DNA from: an uncultured Eubacteriaceae bacterium
GTDB lineage: Bacteria; Bacillota; Clostridia; Lachnospirales; CAG-274
Direction of reading: 5' to 3'
NCBI GenBank assembly: GCA_947086655.1
Contig: CAMTZM010000002.1
Location: forward strand, 62,001-126,000
DNA: 64,000 nucleotides
The position numbers and the translations under genes were made by a program. A model generated the notes under the pieces. That model worked only from the letters and a program-made list of their open reading frames with translations, was not told the DNA's origin and did not search any database. Shown in pieces: positions 56,901 to 64,000 of this stretch. The stretch's first letter is position 1, and every line of letters starts with the position of its first letter.

Positions 56901-58114
56901 CTTCAACAGCAGTATTAAAATCGTGATGTATCTGTCCGTCATTTCTTTGTGTTCTTGCCCAATATTCAAGTTCTCTCCATGCGTAGAAAGGAACAAGCTG
57001 TGCTATAATTTGACGTGCATGCCACATTTGGTCCATTGTTCCAAAACAAGTCCATTGTCCTTCTGCAAAAGCTACACGGCCATCTTTTTTGTACATTGAG
57101 TTGTTAGATATATTACATAATGTATTTTGAATTTGAGTTCTAAACCAATCAGGAAGGTTTGAATTTCTCATTTTGTTGACAAGTTCTTCGCCGTTGTTTT
57201 TAAGTATGTCAAAATTGTCCAAACCTCTTTGGGCAATATCACCAGGATTATCATAAAAGTTAAGATAATAATGCCTTTCTGGGTCAGAATTGTCATACCA
57301 TGCTAATACAAATTTTACAGTTGCTGTTTGGTTAGCCTCAAGGCTTACTTTAACTGCTACTTTATTTGTTTTTCCATTTATTGTGTTATTTAATACTCCG
57401 TCTGTATTAAATCCGTTGTCGTTTCCTACTGACACAACAGCGCCGCTATGCTCGGAAACTCCGTATATTGCCCATTTTGAACCGTTAAACCCCTTTCCGT
57501 AAACATAAGAAGGATTATCATCGGTTGTAAGCTGAAATGCACATGAAGCGTCAACACTGCTATCTCCAATATTTTCAAGTGTCATCTCATAAAAAGCATA
57601 TGGCATGCTCATATTATCATAATTTTTATTGTCTAAAGGTGAAAACGCTTTGAGGTTTACTTTAACATTATCCGTTACACCCATATTTGCAAAATGCATA
57701 GGCCATATAGCATCATCATCAGAACGTCCATTTGTAACAACTGATTTCATTGTATCGACAGTTTTAACTGAGCCGTTTCTATTTGTATACAGCTGAAATT
57801 TAGCGCCGCTTAACTCTTTGTAATCATAAGCATCAGCCGGAGCTTTAGTCAACGCATAAAATGCACCTTTTTTAGCATCAAATTTTACACCGCCTGTACC
57901 AAACCCTCCTAAAGGTGTTCCAGTTGTCCCGTCAACAGGAGAATAATTATTTGATGATGCAAAAACAGCTTTGTTATTATCTCCTAAGTTATTGTTTGTT
58001 TCATTATCGGCTAGAATATACAGGCATAATACTTCCCAAAATTGTACATCCAATTAAAGTCATTGCCAAAGTTGTTCTTATTTGACTTTTGACTTTTTTT
58101 AGAGAAATCAACAT
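53929..58114 (-). pseudogene. Secreted GH116-like glycosidase with CBM6- and CBM32-like domains, frameshifted after the signal peptide
   Basis: The expected start is ATG at 58114 behind AAGGAGTG. It encodes a clear signal peptide (core AMTLIGCTILGSIMP), but this frame stops at 58004. The mature protein (53929 to about 58053) continues in the +1 frame from LADNETNNN. Dropping one base in the CTAG at 58011-58014 would give VYSA-DNET, a good signal-peptidase site. The body has a GH116/GBA2-like N-terminal sandwich (GTPLGGFGTGGVKF), an (alpha/alpha)6 catalytic domain (to about residue 720), then CBM6-like and F5/8-type (CBM32) domains. All else is intact, so this is a recent mutation or sequence error. 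Confidence 0.8.
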
Positions 58115-58445
58115 AATAACACTCCTTTTTATATAGATTTTTTGTTGTTTCACCATAGAAATATTGTCCGTTGAAACATGTCGCATTCCTAAAACTTTAG
58201 TTTGATTTTGCCCATAAATTTTATAGTATATTCTTTTTTAGCTTTTATTTTCATTTTGTCTTATATTTTCAAATATACCTTAAAATTATATCTTAATTTT
58301 AACATACTTTATAATAAAAATAATACTTACCTTTCACCCAAAACTCCCTAAAAATCACACACATATAAATAAGCATTTTTTTATTGAAATATATATTTCT
58401 TTATGATATAAAATAAATAAAACAATAAAAAAGTGAGGTTATTAA
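58115..58445. other. Divergent intergenic region between GH116-like and AraC genes
   Basis: These 331 bases are AT-rich. A vegetative promoter for the AraC gene is at 58384-58412 (TTGAAA, 17 bp, TATAAA). The promoter for the glycosidase genes could not be fixed; TATACT-like boxes lie near 58230-58240 on the minus strand. Confidence 0.5.
58384..58412 (+). promoter_or_regulatory. Promoter of the AraC family regulator gene
   Basis: TTGAAA at 58384-58389 and TATAAA at 58407-58412, with a 17-bp spacer. Confidence 0.65.
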
Positions 58446-59243
58446 ATGAACCCTTTTTATGAAGTAAGAAAAAATGATTTTACTGTAAAAAATAATTTGA
58501 GCGAAGTTAATTTCAATTCACATATACACTCAGACATAGAAATTCTTTATATACAAAAAGGCTCTCAGCATATTATAATAAACAATAAAACTTATGAAGT
58601 AAAAGAAAATGAAATGGCGGTTATTTTCCCTAATATATTGCATAGTTATTTTAGAGTTTCCAAAAGTTCAAGAGCAATAGACGCCATATTAATAATATGT
58701 TCAAAAAGATTTTACAGAAATTTTTTTCCTGATATGACTGACAGTATTCCATTAAACCCTATTATAGAGGAAAAATCAATACATCCGGATGTAAAATATG
58801 CCTTTAATCATATAATTAACAGTTTTCATAATAATTTAAAAATAGGCTGGATTATTATAATAATGACACATATACTAAGTTTTATGAATTTGTCTAAAAC
58901 AAAAAAACAGCCTATAATAGATATGAGCTATAAAGTAATAAGTTATGTAAATGAACATTTTACAGAACATTTAACATTAGATTTAATAGCAAAAGAATTA
59001 TCTGTAAGTAAAAATTATGTATCAAGAATATTTTCAGAAAAAATAAAAATGAATTTTAGAAGATATTTAGCTATATTACGTGCTGAATATGCCGCTAAAT
59101 TAATAAGAACTACCGATGATAAATTTACTGTTATTTCAGAAATTTCGGGATTTGAAAGTTTAAGTTCATTTAATAGGATTTTTCATGAAATATATGGTTT
59201 GTCACCTCGTGAGTTTAGGAAAAATATAATTAAAAAAAATTAA
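58446..59243 (+). CDS. AraC family transcriptional regulator with cupin sensor domain
   Basis: A 265-aa regulator. The N-terminal cupin domain (about 20-90, HIHSDIEILYIQKGSQ) binds a small ligand, usually a sugar. The C-terminal double helix-turn-helix (about 160-262) has LTLDLIAKELSVSKNYVSRI and the signature ending LSPREFRK. It is divergent from the two secreted glycosidase genes and is the likely activator of that locus, induced by a breakdown product. Confidence 0.9.
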   Translation: MNPFYEVRKNDFTVKNNLSEVNFNSHIHSDIEILYIQKGSQHIIINNKTYEVKENEMAVIFPNILHSYFRVSKSSRAIDAILIICSKRFYRNFFPDMTDSIPLNPIIEEKSIHPDVKYAFNHIINSFHNNLKIGWIIIIMTHILSFMNLSKTKKQPIIDMSYKVISYVNEHFTEHLTLDLIAKELSVSKNYVSRIFSEKIKMNFRRYLAILRAEYAAKLIRTTDDKFTVISEISGFESLSSFNRIFHEIYGLSPREFRKNIIKKN

Positions 59244-59266
59244 TTTTAATTTATATCTGTATATAA

Positions 59267-59307
59267 AAAAGCTGTAAAAAGTTTTAATTTAACTTTTTAC
59301 AGCTTTT
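59267..59307. terminator. Bidirectional terminator between the AraC and flagellin genes
   Basis: A perfect stem of 17 bp, AAAAGCTGTAAAAAGTT and its complement, with a seven-base loop and A/T tracts. Confidence 0.9.
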
Positions 59308-59315
59308 AAAATCTT

Positions 59316-60080
59316 TTAAATAGCAGTAAGTAATTTCATAGTTAAACTGCTTTTATCTTCCTGAGCTTTTTTCTGCATAAAAAGTTTATAATGGTCTAAA
59401 ACTTCACTTTTCTTCATATCGGAAACAGTACCAGCCATATCAGCATCAACAATACCGCTGTTTGCACTCTGAAGATTCATAGATGAAATATTGTTGCTTG
59501 AAATTGTATAATCAATTCTGTTTTCAGTTGCTCCTATATCACTTCTAAGAGATGCTACTGTATCTAAAGCATCATCTATATCATTAAGATTGAAATCTTT
59601 TGTAACATCAAAATCAGCGATTCCAAGACTTTCAAGTACAGCATTTCCTAAAGATTTGTCGTACCCACTTCCATCAGGTGAAACTGCGAAATGTAAATTT
59701 CCGGCGCTTCCATCAAGAAGATTTTTAGTGTTAAATGAGGAATTATTTATAGAATCAGAAATACCTTTTTTGAGTTCATCAATTTCATCTTGAATATATT
59801 TTTTGTCAGAAGCAGTGTAAATAGAATTTGATGCCTGTAAGGCAAGTTCACGCATTCTTTGAAGATTGCCTGAAATTGTGCTTAAACCGCCTTCTGCTGT
59901 ACTAAGTAAGCTTTTAGCGTCAAGCGCATTTTGAGTTCCTTTATTATAGCCGTTGCTTTGAGAATTAAGCTTTTCGCTTATCGCTAAACCGGCAGCATCA
60001 TCAGCCGCACTGTTAACTCTTTTTCCCGTAGAAAGAATTTTATAGTAATTGTTTGTAGATTGTATACCTGATATAGTCAT
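59316..60080 (-). CDS. Flagellin
   Basis: A 254-aa flagellar filament protein. The ATG at 60080 follows AAGGAGTTG. The N-terminal D0/D1 part has ILSTGKRVNSAADDAAGLAI and the TLR5-site-like region LQRMRELALQASN. The C-terminal D0 helix has LRSDIGATENRIDYTISS. The middle region is only about 60 residues, so the exposed D2/D3 domains are nearly absent. It is not accompanied by other flagellar genes here and has a vegetative promoter (60132-60160), not a sigma-D one. Confidence 0.94.
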   Translation of the reverse strand: MTISGIQSTNNYYKILSTGKRVNSAADDAAGLAISEKLNSQSNGYNKGTQNALDAKSLLSTAEGGLSTISGNLQRMRELALQASNSIYTASDKKYIQDEIDELKKGISDSINNSSFNTKNLLDGSAGNLHFAVSPDGSGYDKSLGNAVLESLGIADFDVTKDFNLNDIDDALDTVASLRSDIGATENRIDYTISSNNISSMNLQSANSGIVDADMAGTVSDMKKSEVLDHYKLFMQKKAQEDKSSLTMKLLTAI

Positions 60081-60131
60081 ATTTATCAACTCCTTTTTTT
60101 ATATATTTATAACAAATTCTTCCTCACTATT

Positions 60132-60160
60132 ATTATACTACTTAGATATTTTATTTTCAA
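60132..60160 (-). promoter_or_regulatory. Flagellin promoter, vegetative type
   Basis: On the minus strand TTGAAA (60160-60155) and TATAAT (60137-60132), with a 17-bp spacer. No TAAA-N15-GCCGATAA flagellar box is seen. Confidence 0.7.
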
Positions 60161-60232
60161 TAAAAATAAATATAAAAATAAATATAAAATATTAAACGAC
60201 ATGACAATATATAAAAAATACAAAGTTAACAA

Positions 60233-60255
60233 CAAAAATTCGAGTAGTCTTGACT
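60233..60255 (+). repeat. Dispersed intergenic repeat B, copy 4
   Basis: CAAAAATTCGAGTAGTCTTGACT, a variant of 1062-1085 and 17982-18003, in the gap between flagellin and the Gly/Cys-rich mini-protein. Confidence 0.5.
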
Positions 60256-60360
60256 ACAAATTATGGCCTGTACTATTAAAAATTTTAAATTTTAGTCAAT
60301 TTTTTTGAATTGGTGCATATGATATATTGAATGATAATTAAAAATTAGGAGGTAACATTC

Positions 60361-60540
60361 ATGAATTTTGGAGGAAATAACTTTATCTGGATTTTATTCA
60401 TTCTTTTATTCACTCAGGGCTTTGGCAACTGTGGCGGCGGATGTGGCGGCGGTTTTGACAGTTCTTGCCTTATTCTTATCCTTTTCTTCTTAATGTTCTC
60501 AAACGGCGGCTTTGGCTGCGGCATCTGTGAAGCAAAATAA
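60361..60540 (+). CDS. Gly/Cys-rich hydrophobic mini-protein, 59 aa
   Basis: A short gene with ATG behind AGGAGG. The product begins MNFGGNNFIWILFILLF, then NCGGGCGGGF, a second hydrophobic helix CLILILFFLMF, and ends FGCGICEAK. Five Cys and many Gly surround two hydrophobic segments. Its GC content is well above that of the neighbours because of GGC codons. In outline it resembles YjcZ-type small sporulation proteins but has cysteines. A CATATGATA box at 60316-60324 fits the sigma-K -10. A terminator follows at 60575. Real gene likely; function unknown. Confidence 0.75.
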   Translation: MNFGGNNFIWILFILLFTQGFGNCGGGCGGGFDSSCLILILFFLMFSNGGFGCGICEAK

Positions 60541-60574
60541 TTAAAATTAATGAAATGCTGATTTAATAGCAAAA

Positions 60575-60631
60575 AATAGGCGTTTGCGGCATATTTATTT
60601 ATTCTATACCGTAAAACGCTTATTTTTTTGT
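60575..60631 (+). terminator. Terminator after the Gly/Cys-rich gene
   Basis: AATAGGCGTTT and AAAACGCTTATT arms with inner GCGG/CCGT pairing, followed by seven T. Confidence 0.8.
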
Positions 60632-60780
60632 TATTATATTGTTTTTAATTACATAAGTTATATAAAGGAAATATTTGTTTATATAAAATCAATGTTTCCG
60701 AAGTGTATCTTAAAACAAAAATATACATAGTTTAAAGATATGCTTTAAATGGATAAAAAACTGATTAAGGAGGATATGAG

Positions 60781-61041
60781 TTGGAAATTAATGATATGCT
60801 TAAAACTGCTGAACTTATTGGAAGTAACAAAGAAAATATAAGTTCTATACTTAAATTAATGGAATTAAAAGATTTATTTGACATGTATCAAAATATGGCT
60901 GTTTCAATTCAGTCAAATGGAGGCGATTGGAAAAAGGAAATGCTTATGTCAATAAAGCCAAAAGTCAAAAAGGATAATCAAAATAAAATAGATATGCTTA
61001 TTAAGATTATTGAAATTAAAAAAATTATGTCAGAGATTTAA
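60781..61041 (+). CDS. Unknown small helical protein, 86 aa
   Basis: TTG start seven bases after AAGGAGG. The product is soluble and helical (MLKTAELIGSNKENISSILK, then a Lys-rich end KIDMLIKIIEIKKIM), with no signal peptide or cysteine. It is 18 bases before another small gene and probably co-transcribed with it. I do not recognise the family. Its place near spore genes suggests, but does not show, a sporulation link. Confidence 0.65.
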   Translation: MEINDMLKTAELIGSNKENISSILKLMELKDLFDMYQNMAVSIQSNGGDWKKEMLMSIKPKVKKDNQNKIDMLIKIIEIKKIMSEI

Positions 61042-61059
61042 TTTAGGAGGATTATTTTT

Positions 61060-61338
61060 ATGGAAGTTAATTTTGATGAAATTTTAAAAGACGATGCTTT
61101 TAAAAATGTTGATGAGAACAAAGTAGCTGTTTTTAAGGAAATAGCTGATAAACTTGAGGGAAAAAACGCATCTGAGTCAATGAGGATTCTTTTAGAATAC
61201 CAATATAGTATGCCGCAAGGAAAAACCGTATCGGCGGAAGAAAAGACATTAATGCTAAACGCTATTATGAAAAGACTGCCTGAAACAGAGAGAATACGTT
61301 TTTCTGCTATTTTAAAAATGGCTGGAGTAATAAGTTAA
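61060..61338 (+). CDS. Unknown small soluble protein, 92 aa
   Basis: ATG behind TAGGAGG. The product is acidic in its first half and helical throughout (FDEILKDDAFKNVDENKVAV, then AEEKTLMLNAIMKRLPETER). It is not a recognised family. It forms a pair with the gene at 60781 and is closed by a terminator at 61346. Confidence 0.65.
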   Translation: MEVNFDEILKDDAFKNVDENKVAVFKEIADKLEGKNASESMRILLEYQYSMPQGKTVSAEEKTLMLNAIMKRLPETERIRFSAILKMAGVIS

Positions 61339-61345
61339 TAAATAT

Positions 61346-61400
61346 AAAACAACAAAATTATTACATAATTTTAATATTTATAATTGTATTTTGTTGTTTT
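61346..61400 (+). terminator. Terminator after the two small unknown genes
   Basis: Perfect 13-base arms AAAACAACAAAAT and complement, ending in T. Confidence 0.75.
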
Positions 61401-61456
61401 ACTATGTATACAAATATCTTTTATATATGAATAAAATTATATATTATAAAATATAA

Positions 61457-61498
61457 TTTATTAGAGCGTATATTAAAACTAAAATACGCTCTAATAAA
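61457..61498. repeat. 15-bp perfect inverted repeat upstream of spoIVFA
   Basis: Arms TTTATTAGAGCGTAT (61457-61471) and its exact complement (61484-61498) with a 12-base loop, 26 bases before the gene. It may be a leader hairpin. Confidence 0.6.
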
Positions 61499-61524
61499 TA
61501 AAAATAAAATACAAAGGCGGTAAT

Positions 61525-62369
61525 ATGATGGAAAAAAACAATTATTCGTCTCACAGAAGAACAATGCGAAATAAATATAATAAACATGCTTATAATCGAA
61601 AAAAAAATAACTTAAATGATGAGACAGTCAGTACTTTCGGACTAAGAAGTTTTATAAGCGCAATTGCCGTGGCAACGGTTTTTGTAATGTCACAAATGAA
61701 TAATGATACTACAAACAAAATATTAAATAACCTTGAAAACGCAGTTTTCAAAAATATAACTGATGAAATAGAGTTTGGAACAGATAATTTTGAAATAAAA
61801 GACGTATTCTCCGAATTTGGTTTAAAAGCTGAAAGCATATCAGGAAAAGAAATAAGCGGAACATTTAGAGTTGATGAAAATATACTTGAGGAAATGAGAA
61901 AAAAAGAAGGAATATACGGTAAAGTGCAAAAAAAACATTATATTCCGACGGTAAGATAACTGTTGGAATAGAAAAATGGATTGAACCGGTAGCAAATGGA
62001 GTTATTACATCATTATGCGAAAAAAGAATAAGCCCAATAACAAATAAAGAGGAGTTTCATAATGGAGTTGATATAGCAATAAAAGAAAATACTCCTGTGG
62101 CTGCTGTAAAAAACGGTATGGTTACTGAAGTAGGTGAAAGTAAATCATTTGGAAATTATGTAAAGTATTTAACAAATGATGGCTATACAATTATGTACGC
62201 ACACTTAAATGAAGTTACAGTAAAAAAAGATGATAAAATAAAACAAGGCGATATTGTGGCTTTATCAGGGAATACAGGCTATTCTACGGGCCCGCATCTT
62301 CATTATACTATATGGAAAAACGATGAAATAATTGACCCAATAAAATTTTTAAGCCTTGATATTCCATAA
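61525..62369 (+). pseudogene. spoIVFA: SpoIVFA-like M23/LytM protein, frameshifted at an A8 tract
   Basis: The first frame (61525-61959) gives an Arg/Lys-rich N-terminus, one membrane helix (about 42-60) and part of an extracellular region. It stops after GKVQKKHYIPTVR. The second frame resumes at the run of eight A (61928-61935). With nine A the protein would read through KVQKKTLYSDGKITVG and NGVDIA into the LytM domain, ending HLHYTIWKNDEIIDPIKFL, about 281 aa. In Bacillus SpoIVFA holds the sigma-K-processing protease SpoIVFB inactive. The spoIVFB gene follows directly. The frame could be restored by slippage on the A tract, or it may be a sequence error or mutation. Confidence 0.8.
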
Positions 62370-62475
62370 AAGTTTTATGTATCATTAATATTATTAAAAA
62401 GTTTTTGTACATAATATAGATACATAATATTTATTAATTTAATTTTTCTTTAAAACGGTAAGGAGAGAGGCCTTA

Positions 62476-63345
62476 TTGAATGTTATGAATTTATTTGGTT
62501 TTAAAATAATTATTAAACCATCTTTCTGGATAGTATTTTTTATAACGATTGCTCTTGGTTCCCTTGAGCAATTTTTTATTATTTTAATTGCTGTAACTAT
62601 ACATGAACTCTCGCATGTTGCGGCTGCTTTTTTTGCTGGTCTAAAGCCAGAAAAAATTATTATTACTCCTATTGGAGAAATAGCTGTAATAAAAGGACTT
62701 GAACAAATAGGTGTTTTTAAAAGAAGTTTTGTTGTTTTGGCGGGGCCAGTTGTAAATATTATAGCGGCTGTAATTATGAGCCTTTTTACAGGAGAAAAAT
62801 TTATAAATATAAAAAATGTGAATTTATTTATAGCAATATTTAATTTGCTTCCTGTTTATCCTTTAGACGGAGGACGTTTTCTTCAATTTCTAATAAGCAG
62901 AAAAATCGGCGTTTTATCATCGAATAAGTTTATAATAAAAATAAGCAGTATTATAAGTATAATTTTAATATGTATTGGGGTTGTTCAATTTACACTTTTT
63001 CCTTATAATATGAGTATTTTTTGTATAGGTGTATATTTACTTAAAAGAAATAAAAAAGAATATATAAATATGACATTTGAATTTTATAAAACAATTATTA
63101 ACTATAAAAAAAGATATAAGAAGAAAATGCCTGTAAGATTGTTTTATGTTGATAATAATTTAAACATTAAAAATATATTATACAGCATTTGCTGGGATTA
63201 TTATTCTATTTTTATAGTAGGAAATGCCGGAAAATCAGAAATAAGCATTACCGAAAGAGATATTATAAACTATATTCAATATAAAGGACTTAATGGAAGT
63301 ATATATGATGTAAAAAAATTACTTAACAATTCAAATATTGATTAA
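62476..63345 (+). CDS. spoIVFB: SpoIVFB-like M50 site-2 protease (pro-sigma-K processing)
   Basis: A 289-aa intramembrane zinc protease starting TTG at 62476 near AGGAGAGAGG; an ATG nine bases later is an alternative. About six helices. The zinc motif HELSH is at about residue 43 and the third ligand is in YPLDGGRFLQF near 130. The C-terminal soluble part (about 200-289) corresponds to the CBS-like region that senses ATP in SpoIVFB. It follows the SpoIVFA-like gene, which makes the assignment firm. It activates sigma-K in the mother cell, provided this genome encodes a pro-sigma-K. Confidence 0.9.
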   Translation: MNVMNLFGFKIIIKPSFWIVFFITIALGSLEQFFIILIAVTIHELSHVAAAFFAGLKPEKIIITPIGEIAVIKGLEQIGVFKRSFVVLAGPVVNIIAAVIMSLFTGEKFINIKNVNLFIAIFNLLPVYPLDGGRFLQFLISRKIGVLSSNKFIIKISSIISIILICIGVVQFTLFPYNMSIFCIGVYLLKRNKKEYINMTFEFYKTIINYKKRYKKKMPVRLFYVDNNLNIKNILYSICWDYYSIFIVGNAGKSEISITERDIINYIQYKGLNGSIYDVKKLLNNSNID

Positions 63346-63518
63346 TTCAAATTTTGCTTAATTTACGTTTTCTGTTAATTTTCATTTTTATATTTTTTTA
63401 TACAATTTTTAGTTTTTAAATGAGCAATAAATTTTTATATAATAAAAAAAGTATTTGATAATTATAAAAAAATATGGCACAATATATGAAAAACCTACTT
63501 TACGGAGGAATACAACAA

Positions 63519-64000
63519 ATGATAGATGAAATTCTTCTTCAAGTTGAGAAACCAGGAAGATACATAGGAAATGAAATAAATATGGTAAGTAAAAATCCCT
63601 CTGATGTCGATATACGTTTTGCTTTTTGCTTTCCGGATGTTTATGAGGTGGGAATGAGCCATATTGGATTACAAATACTTTATTTTTTCTTTAACAGAAG
63701 AAACGATACTTATTGCGAAAGGGTATTTGCGCCGTGGACTGATATGGAGGAATTAATGCGTAAACACAATATTCCTCTTTTCGCACTTGAAACAGGCGAT
63801 AGTATAAATAAATTTGATTTTGTAGGGTTTACTCTTCAATATGAAATGAGTTACAGCAATATAATAAATATGCTTAATTTAGCTGGAATAAGTATTTGGT
63901 CTAAAGACAGAACAGAAGATGAGCCTATTATAATAGCCGGAGGTCCTTGTGCATATAATCCGGAGCCTTTAGCCGATATAATAGATATTTTTTATATAGG
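63519..64000 (+). CDS. B12-binding radical SAM protein (TIGR03960-like), 3' end cut off
   Basis: ATG at 63519 behind ACGGAGG; the frame is open to the end of the window (160 codons). The N-terminus MIDEILLQVEKPGRYIGNEI, FCFPDVYEVGMSHIGLQILY and AGGPCAYNPEPLADIIDIF match the cobalamin-binding-like N-terminal part of TIGR03960 proteins. In Clostridia these are usually followed by a TIGR03936 domain or gene and by rng and rplU. The radical SAM CxxxCxxC motif would lie beyond the window. Confidence 0.85.
   Translation, partial: MIDEILLQVEKPGRYIGNEINMVSKNPSDVDIRFAFCFPDVYEVGMSHIGLQILYFFFNRRNDTYCERVFAPWTDMEELMRKHNIPLFALETGDSINKFDFVGFTLQYEMSYSNIINMLNLAGISIWSKDRTEDEPIIIAGGPCAYNPEPLADIIDIFYI

Noticed and set aside
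1-64000. CRISPR array, rRNA operon, replication origin or prophage structural genes
   Set aside because: None seen. No regularly spaced repeats, no rRNA-like GC-rich block, no DnaA-box cluster or dnaA, and no capsid, terminase or tail genes.

Overview
This is a low-GC, AT-rich chromosome segment from an anaerobic, endospore-forming, flagellated Firmicute of class Clostridia, probably near the Lachnospirales. The evidence is PolC, the blocks dxr-rseP-ispG-polC and rimP-nusA-ylxR-ylxQ-infB-rbfA-nrnA-truB-ribF-rpsO-pnp, spoIID and spoIVFA/FB, a flagellin, a bifunctional AdhE, and strong AAGGAGG or GAGGTG ribosome-binding sites that often precede TTG starts. Naming the organism more closely is not possible from the sequence alone.

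Layout. 1-7.7 kb: isoprenoid genes (dxr, partial; ispG), site-2 protease rseP and polC. 7.7-17.2 kb: a mixed block with two S41 peptidases, an SDR oxidoreductase, endonuclease IV, a BlaI/M56 pair with a dyad operator, a FIST protein paired with a soluble chemotaxis receptor, a MATE exporter and a 55-residue Cys-rich protein. 17.3-29 kb: the translation and RNA operon from rimP to pnp, then an M16 peptidase. 29-40 kb: small envelope proteins, adhE, a small kinase, a DIP1984-family gene followed by a tRNA-like structured RNA, a mannitol-dehydrogenase-family enzyme, spoIID and an EF-G paralogue.

40.4-49.1 kb is the most interesting part. An AprX-like subtilase gene is split in two. Its N-terminal part (Asp and His of the triad) ends near 41.25 kb and its C-terminal part (catalytic Ser) starts near 48.23 kb. 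Between them lie 6,996 bp ending in a large serine recombinase gene. A 10-bp direct repeat marks both junctions, and recombination across it rebuilds an in-frame 387-codon protease. The ends joined in the other order give a 15-bp imperfect inverted repeat around AGAT, as expected of a serine-integrase attP. A sigma-K-type promoter precedes the protease and a sigma-E-like one the recombinase. This looks like a skin-type intervening element excised during sporulation. Its cargo is unusual: a DAHP synthase, a YihY protein, a GAF/PAS protein and four tRNA genes (Leu, Gly, Gln, Gln).

49.3-60 kb: a carbohydrate locus of secreted GH3 and GH116-like enzymes, the latter frameshifted just after its signal peptide, with a divergent AraC regulator, then a short flagellin. 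60.3-64 kb: a Gly/Cys-rich mini-protein, two small unknown genes, spoIVFA (broken by a one-base slip in an A8 tract), spoIVFB and the start of a radical SAM gene. SpoIVFB processes pro-sigma-K, so the window holds both a step in sigma-K activation and a gene that may depend on sigma-K.
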